9,137 nt of DNA from Treponema sp. GTDB lineage: Bacteria; Spirochaetota; Spirochaetia; Treponematales; Treponemataceae. The stretch is from assembly GCA_016293005.1 (NCBI GenBank), contig JAEDFA010000063.1, positions 1 to 9,137 of the forward strand, written 5' to 3'. The notes beneath the pieces were generated by a model. That model saw only the letters and a list, made by a program, of their open reading frames with translations, made no database searches and was not told where the DNA came from. Of the stretch, positions 6,133 through 9,137 are shown in pieces. The translations under genes were made by a program, and so were the position numbers. Numbering within the stretch: the stretch's first letter is position 1; each line of letters starts with the position of its first letter.

Positions 6133-7395
6133 CTATTCAGACCACTTCTTGAAAATTAATGAAGTATTAATTCCTGCAAACGCAAAGTTGTTGCTCATTA
6201 CATATTCTGCATCAATCTTGCGGCCTTCGCCCTTAATGTAGTCCAAATTACCGCATTCCGGGTCGATGTTGTTCAAATTTAGAGTTGGATGGAACCAGCC
6301 TTCATTCATCATATTAATTGTAAGCCATGCTTCAATTGCACCACAGGCACCTAAAGTATGGCCAATATAAGATTTTGTAGAAGAAATCGGAATTGGTCGC
6401 TTGAAGATTCGTTCTGTAGCCGTAGTTTCTGCAATATCACCGTGATGAGTTGAAGTTCCGTGAGCATTTACATAAGCAATTTCATCGCCCTTAAGACCTG
6501 CGCTGTCCAAAGCAAGCTGCATACAGATTCCCATAGTTTCGCTGTTTGGAGAAGTAATGTGAGTTCCGTCTGTATTTGTCCCAAAACCTACGATTTCTGC
6601 ATAAATTTTTGCGCCTCTTTTTACAGCGTGTTCCAAATCTTCTAAAATTAAAGTTCCAGCGCCTTCACCAATTACAAGACCATCTCTGTCTTTATCAAAT
6701 GGACTTGGAGCAGTTTCCGGGCTGTCATTACGAATAGAAGTCGAACCAAGCTGATCAAAAATCGCAGCATCAGGAGGACAAAGTTCTTCTGCACCACCTG
6801 CAATCATAATATCCTGTAAACCGTTTTCGATTGTTTCATAAGCATAACCGATTGACTGGCTTCCTGAAGTACACGCTTCGCTAGTTACAATCATACGACC
6901 TTTAAGCTGATATGTAACTTCGATATTTGCAGCACAAGTGTGAGGCATACATTTAATATAAGTTGAAGAATTTACTTTTGCAGTACATCGGTCTTCCATT
7001 ACAGAAGTGAGTTCCTGAATTGAATCAAAAGAACCCATTGAAGAACCGTAAGCGACACCAGTTCGACCGTTTTTAAGTTCATCAATAACATCACCATCTT
7101 CTTTTAAAAGCCCAGCCATTTTTAATGCAATCTGTGAAGTGTGATAAGAAAGAAGAGCAACCCGTCCCATACCACGAATTAATTTTCTTGGATACTTTGG
7201 AAGTTCTCCTTTTGCAGGACAAGCAAGCTGAGTGTTCATTCCAGCAATGTCGTGCCATTCTTCCATATTTTTTATGCAGTTTTTATAACTTTTAAGCTGT
7301 TCATACGCTTCTTCCCAGCTCTGTCCAAGACCGCTAATCATTCCAGCCCCAGTGATTACAACACGACGCTTTCCGTTTGGTTTTACAAAATCCAT
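6133..7395 (-). CDS. Beta-ketoacyl-ACP synthase (FabB/FabF family)
   Basis: The 420-residue condensing enzyme extends acyl-ACP with malonyl-ACP during fatty acid, or possibly specialised polyketide, synthesis. The thiolase-fold signatures are complete: RRVVITGAG near the N-terminus, the nucleophile in EACTSGSQ (Cys175), GGAEELC (200-206), the first catalytic His in NAHGTSTHHGD (His312), and Lys341/His346 in TKSYIGHTLGACG. The region around GGAEELC and KIYAEIVGFG is closer to FabB than to standard FabF. The C-terminal loop is unusual: the family GFGGTN reads AFAGIN (404-409). GAGGG (7406-7402) about six bases before the ATG is a good ribosome binding site. It is separated from pheA by 60 bases and may or may not be cotranscribed. 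The symbol is left blank because FabB, FabF and a specialised synthase cannot be separated here. Confidence 0.88.
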   Translation of the reverse strand: MDFVKPNGKRRVVITGAGMISGLGQSWEEAYEQLKSYKNCIKNMEEWHDIAGMNTQLACPAKGELPKYPRKLIRGMGRVALLSYHTSQIALKMAGLLKEDGDVIDELKNGRTGVAYGSSMGSFDSIQELTSVMEDRCTAKVNSSTYIKCMPHTCAANIEVTYQLKGRMIVTSEACTSGSQSIGYAYETIENGLQDIMIAGGAEELCPPDAAIFDQLGSTSIRNDSPETAPSPFDKDRDGLVIGEGAGTLILEDLEHAVKRGAKIYAEIVGFGTNTDGTHITSPNSETMGICMQLALDSAGLKGDEIAYVNAHGTSTHHGDIAETTATERIFKRPIPISSTKSYIGHTLGACGAIEAWLTINMMNEGWFHPTLNLNNIDPECGNLDYIKGEGRKIDAEYVMSNNFAFAGINTSLIFKKWSE

Positions 7396-7428
7396 ATTTA
7401 ACCCTCTATAATTTTCTTTTTTTTGAAA

Positions 7429-7523
7429 GGGGGAAAGACTTCCCCTCGGCTCAAACCCTTTGGTTTTCGCCTGCCCCTTCTAGCGGGGACACCCCGCAAC
7501 GCCCCGTATAATTTTTAGCGTTG
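7429..7523. repeat. GC-rich hairpin array, probable dispersed intergenic repeat
   Basis: A C-rich (plus strand) block lies in otherwise AT-rich DNA and holds perfect short hairpins: GGGGAA-AGAC-TTCCCC (7430-7445), AAACC-CTTT-GGTTT (7453-7466) and GCGGGG-ACA-CCCCGC (7483-7497). CAACGC (7497-7502) also pairs with GCGTTG (7518-7523). No coding frame fits it. Its composition and compact structure suggest a REP-like or MITE-like element, or a structured 5' leader of the synthase gene. Neither hairpin edge has a proper U-tract, so it is not an evident terminator. A second copy is not present in this window, so the dispersed-repeat idea is untested. Confidence 0.45.
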
Positions 7524-7528
7524 AGTGA

Positions 7529-7990
7529 AATTATAATAAAATCTATAAAAAAAATCTATACAGAAGAAAATCTAGTTTCAGAGTAAACGCATGTAAAAAA
7601 TCTCTTGTAAAGCGTGAATCATTATCTGAAGCACCAACAACAAAAGAAATAAACAGACGATTTACCGTTTATAAAAATGGGATAAAAACTGTAATTGGAA
7701 AAAATGATAACAGAAAGTATGTAGTATCTGACTTTGATTTTGAAAATACAAAACAAGAAGCCATAGACTCCATAAAGTCGGTGAACGCCCTTTATGGCTA
7801 CACGCCTAAGTTTCTCGAGATATACGCTTAAGCGGGAGCTACATACGCTTCTCTAAGTAATAATATAAATTATGATAATTCTGCTGTCAATAAACATATT
7901 CCAGAAGGACAGGACAAACGAATTATAAAACATTCCCTGTCAAAATATCTCCCAGCCGTGAAAATACAAAATTTTCTCACCGGCTATTGA
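7529..7990 (+). pseudogene. Broken plus-strand coding remnant of unknown function
   Basis: One reading frame is open for 100 codons (7529-7828), meets TAA at 7829-7831, and continues open for 52 more codons to TGA at 7988-7990. No ATG, GTG or TTG start exists in the first 80 codons. The frame reads like protein, for example RRFTVYKNGIKTVIG, then DFENTKQEAIDS and NALYGYTPKFLEIYA, then after the stop GQDKRIIKHSLSKYLP. A possible lost N-terminus, SEIIIKSIKKIYTEENLVS, starts at a TTG at 7521 in a different frame, which would imply a frameshift near 7575-7586. I do not recognise the family. A 100-codon open frame by chance is unlikely in such AT-rich DNA, but the region may still be non-coding. 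Confidence 0.42.
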
Positions 7991-8012
7991 TTTAGCCATT
8001 CTCATTTTGACA
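7938..8012. repeat. Nested inverted repeats, 75 bp
   Basis: TGTCAAAAT (7938-7946) is perfectly repeated in inverse as ATTTTGACA (8004-8012). Inside lies an imperfect 12-pair hairpin (7954-7985): AGCC, GTG and AAAAT pair with AUUUU, CAC and GGCU around the loop ACAAA, with small bulges on the 3' side. It covers the end of the broken plus-strand frame and the spacer to the nuclease-like remnant. It could be a small mobile element end-pair or a structured 3' end. No clear target duplication is visible. Confidence 0.4.
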
Positions 8013-8026
8013 ACACTTTCTGCACC

Positions 8027-8149
8027 TTATTCAATTACCCATTCAGTAAGCTGCTTTTGTTCACTTGAATAGTTCACGCCCACTTTTACGATTTTTCGTC
8101 CGTCGTTTTTGTAGGCGATTGAAAGAAGACGCTCGTAAACTTCGTTTTT
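8027..8149 (-). pseudogene. C-terminal remnant of a nuclease-like (AAA-ATPase/PD-(D/E)XK, DUF1703-type) gene
   Basis: On the minus strand, just after a TAG at 8152-8150, 40 sense codons run to TAA at 8029-8027. The last 30 residues include IAYKNDGRKIVKVGVNY and end in LTEWVIE. They are identical to the C-terminus of the gene entering from the right edge. The G-R-K-hydrophobic-x-K-hydrophobic-G-V-N-[YF] pattern followed by a terminal E-W is what I associate with the C-termini of AAA-ATPase-like proteins carrying a DUF1703 PD-(D/E)XK nuclease domain, which are often multicopy. No start or N-terminal domain is present, so this is a fragment. It begins about 10 bases beyond the stop of the zeta-toxin-like gene. 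Confidence 0.55.
8028..8121. repeat. 94-bp direct repeat, left copy
   Basis: This copy matches 9029-9122 at 88 of 94 positions at a constant offset of 1001 bases. It covers the last codons of the nuclease-like remnant. All six mismatches fall in third codon positions and are silent. Similarity stops sharply on both sides, so the pair brackets the toxin-antitoxin-like cassette. Confidence 0.9.
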
Positions 8150-8159
8150 CTAACTCAAA

Positions 8160-8726
8160 TTAACTTTTAATCAGATTAATTATCTTTGTTTGTGACCATA
8201 ACTTATTTGGATAGATAGAAAATTCAGTTTTATGTTTCCTTATAATTCGAACAGGTTTATCCAGTGAATTATCGTAAACATGTAAAATATCGCATAATTC
8301 AATTAATTTTTTAATGTTAGAGATTGAACTATAATAGCGACTTATAATTTTATCTTTTGGGACTTCATGCCCGCCGGATGCGACTCTAGCATTTACGCGT
8401 TCAACATTGATTTTAGGATCTGCGGTTAGAACAAATACGCATTTTATAAAATATCCATCCGCTTTTGCTTTTTTCAAAATATCTAACTTATATTGTGAAG
8501 AAAGGACAGTTTCAAAAGTAAAATCTTGTTTATTATTTATAGACTCATATCGCTTTTCATCAACAAACTTTGCGGCATCTATAACAGACATTCCAGTTGT
8601 TTTTACAACATCATCCGCATTTGTATAAGTACCGACAATATCGAAAAATTGAGTTATTGTACTTTTTCCAGAGCCATTTGGTCCAGCAATAACCAGAATC
8701 ATAGGCTTGCGTTCGGATGGAGTCAT
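8160..8726 (-). CDS. Zeta-toxin-like P-loop kinase (COG4185-type), probable toxin
   Basis: The 188-residue protein has a Walker A motif GPNGSGKST (15-23, Lys21), then TNADDV (35-40), FETVLSS (71-77), RVNARVASGGHEVP (110-123), Arg130 in ISRYY, and YDNS (151-154). This order is typical of the small predicted ATPases/kinases related to zeta and PezT toxins, where an acidic residue after the P-loop acts as base and the Arg residues bind ATP phosphates. Zeta toxins phosphorylate UDP-N-acetylglucosamine and stop cell-wall synthesis; the substrate here is unknown. Only three bases separate it from the upstream 69-residue gene and its own ribosome binding site is weak, so translation is probably coupled and lower than that of the upstream partner. 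A non-toxic kinase role is possible. Confidence 0.8.
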   Translation of the reverse strand: MTPSERKPMILVIAGPNGSGKSTITQFFDIVGTYTNADDVVKTTGMSVIDAAKFVDEKRYESINNKQDFTFETVLSSQYKLDILKKAKADGYFIKCVFVLTADPKINVERVNARVASGGHEVPKDKIISRYYSSISNIKKLIELCDILHVYDNSLDKPVRIIRKHKTEFSIYPNKLWSQTKIINLIKS

Positions 8727-8729
8727 AGT

Positions 8730-8939
8730 TTATCTCAAAGTTACAGTTTTTGAAGTGGTATCATATCTGGCAACAGGTTTGTTGCAAATTTTAGCTTTTT
8801 GAAGGGCAGCCTGAACAGCTTTTTCTGCTCTTGTATCCATTTCAATATCATTAGCAGTAAGAATCTGTTTCTTTGATTTTGAATCTACAACTGTAACGAC
8901 AGTATCAATGTTTCCAATTTTTACAGTTACTTGTTTCAT
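8730..8939 (-). CDS. Small protein upstream of the zeta-like kinase, candidate antitoxin
   Basis: The 69-residue product is not confidently recognised. Residues 1-20 look like two beta strands (KQVTVKIGNIDTVVTVVD), residues 29-53 form an amphipathic charged helix (NDIEMDTRAEKAVQAALQ), and the end is strand-like with KPVARYDTTSKTVTLR. It starts with a good ribosome binding site (GAGG about six bases before the ATG) and ends three bases before the kinase start. This is the order of most type II antitoxin-toxin pairs. It does not resemble the classical all-helical epsilon or the HTH-bearing PezA, and it has no obvious DNA-binding motif. Antitoxin function is inferred from context only. A perfect dyad lies just upstream. 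Confidence 0.68.
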   Translation of the reverse strand: MKQVTVKIGNIDTVVTVVDSKSKKQILTANDIEMDTRAEKAVQAALQKAKICNKPVARYDTTSKTVTLR

Positions 8940-8958
8940 ATTATACCTCTATCTTTGA

Positions 8959-8975
8959 TTATAATAACATTATAA
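8959..8975. promoter_or_regulatory. Palindromic operator candidate in the cassette promoter
   Basis: TTATAAT-AAC-ATTATAA is a perfect dyad with 7-bp arms and a 3-base centre, 20 bases before the start of the 69-residue gene. On the minus strand both arms contain or overlap -10-like TATAAT sequences. Binding there would block transcription, as in autoregulated toxin-antitoxin loci. The dyad is certain; its use as an operator is inferred, and AT-rich palindromes arise easily. No convincing -35 box was found. Confidence 0.42.
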
Positions 8976-9027
8976 CAATTTTACCGCTGGTATTCTGTGC
9001 TTTTTACCGGGCAAAATTTTCTTCCTT

Positions 9028-9137
9028 CTATTCAATCACCCACTCTGTAAGCTGCTTTTGTTCACTTGAATAATTCACGCCAACTTTCACGATTTTTCGT
9101 CCGTCGTTTTTGTAGGCGATTGGATAGTTCTGGCTGT
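9028..9137 (-). CDS. 3' end of a nuclease-like (AAA-ATPase/PD-(D/E)XK, DUF1703-type) gene, enters from right edge
   Basis: The last 36 codons of a minus-strand gene are visible, from the right edge to TAG at 9030-9028. The peptide begins SQNYPIAYKNDGRK and ends LTEWVIE. Family assignment is based on this short C-terminal signature only: a G-R-K run, a V-G-V-N-Y strand and a terminal Glu-Trp, as at the ends of AAA-ATPase-like proteins with a DUF1703 nuclease domain. The last 30 residues equal those of the remnant at 8027-8149. Nothing suggests disruption in the visible part, but the ATPase and nuclease domains lie outside the window. The toxin-antitoxin-like pair lies downstream in the same orientation. 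Confidence 0.6.
   Translation of the reverse strand, partial: SQNYPIAYKNDGRKIVKVGVNYSSEQKQLTEWVIE
9029..9122. repeat. 94-bp direct repeat, right copy
   Basis: This is the partner of 8028-8121. Identity is 88 of 94 bases with no gaps, and every difference is synonymous in the nuclease-like reading frame. Recombination between the copies would remove about 1.0 kb, including both genes of the cassette and one repeat. Confidence 0.9.

Noticed and set aside
7429..7506. G-quadruplex on the minus strand of the GC-rich block.
   Set aside because: Loops between G-runs are mostly 10-15 bases, and the G-runs pair perfectly with nearby C-runs, so hairpins are a better explanation.
7759..7811. Integron attC-like site (GAACGCC, GCCTAAG and a central hairpin).
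   Set aside because: The core sites do not match RYYYAAC/GTTRRRY, the spacing is wrong, and no second site flanks the cassette. The flanks of the cassette are nuclease-like gene ends instead.
7960..8026. 17-codon minus-strand frame (MRMAKSIAGEK...) after the nuclease-like remnant.
   Set aside because: It is short, has no ribosome binding site, and overlaps the nested inverted repeat; chance is the simpler explanation.
1..9137. tRNA, rRNA, CRISPR array or known insertion sequence.
   Set aside because: No cloverleaf with a T-arm consensus, no ribosomal RNA signatures, no regularly spaced repeats and no transposase motifs were seen.

Overview
The window looks like chromosomal DNA from a low-GC spirochaete, most likely a host-associated Treponema (gut or rumen type). 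This rests on AT-rich base use, the style of the encoded proteins, and an accessory segment carrying fragments that resemble multicopy AAA-ATPase/PD-(D/E)XK nuclease genes. The assignment is inference from family resemblance; no database search was run.

Layout. Bases 1-151 (minus) hold the 5' end of a probable adenylosuccinate lyase gene. A divergent spacer follows, with two tandem 17-bp repeats just upstream of a well-spaced promoter. Bases 319-2379 (plus) form a two-gene operon: a small ANTAR-domain protein with a degenerate receiver-like N-terminus, then a Na+/phosphate cotransporter with a PhoU-like tail. These converge on a minus-strand block that reads, in transcription order, beta-ketoacyl-ACP synthase (7395-6133), prephenate dehydratase pheA (6072-5242), DAHP synthase (5232-4204) and CTP synthase pyrG (4077-2467). 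pheA and the DAHP synthase gene are tightly coupled and cover the first step of aromatic biosynthesis and the Phe branch. pyrG has its own promoter, but a long hairpin plus U-tract lies between that promoter and the pyrG ribosome binding site, so pyrG is probably controlled by attenuation.

From about 7,430 to the right edge the character changes to accessory or decaying DNA. It contains a GC-rich block of short perfect hairpins, a broken plus-strand reading frame, and the C-terminal remnant of a nuclease-like gene. Next comes a two-gene minus-strand cassette: a 69-residue protein followed three bases later by a zeta-toxin-like P-loop kinase. The 3' end of a second nuclease-like gene runs off the right edge. 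The two nuclease-like ends are 94-bp direct repeats (88/94 identical) that bracket the cassette, and all six differences are synonymous. The best candidate for something little described is this cassette, whose small protein I do not recognise as a classical epsilon-type antitoxin. The pyrG attenuator comes next.
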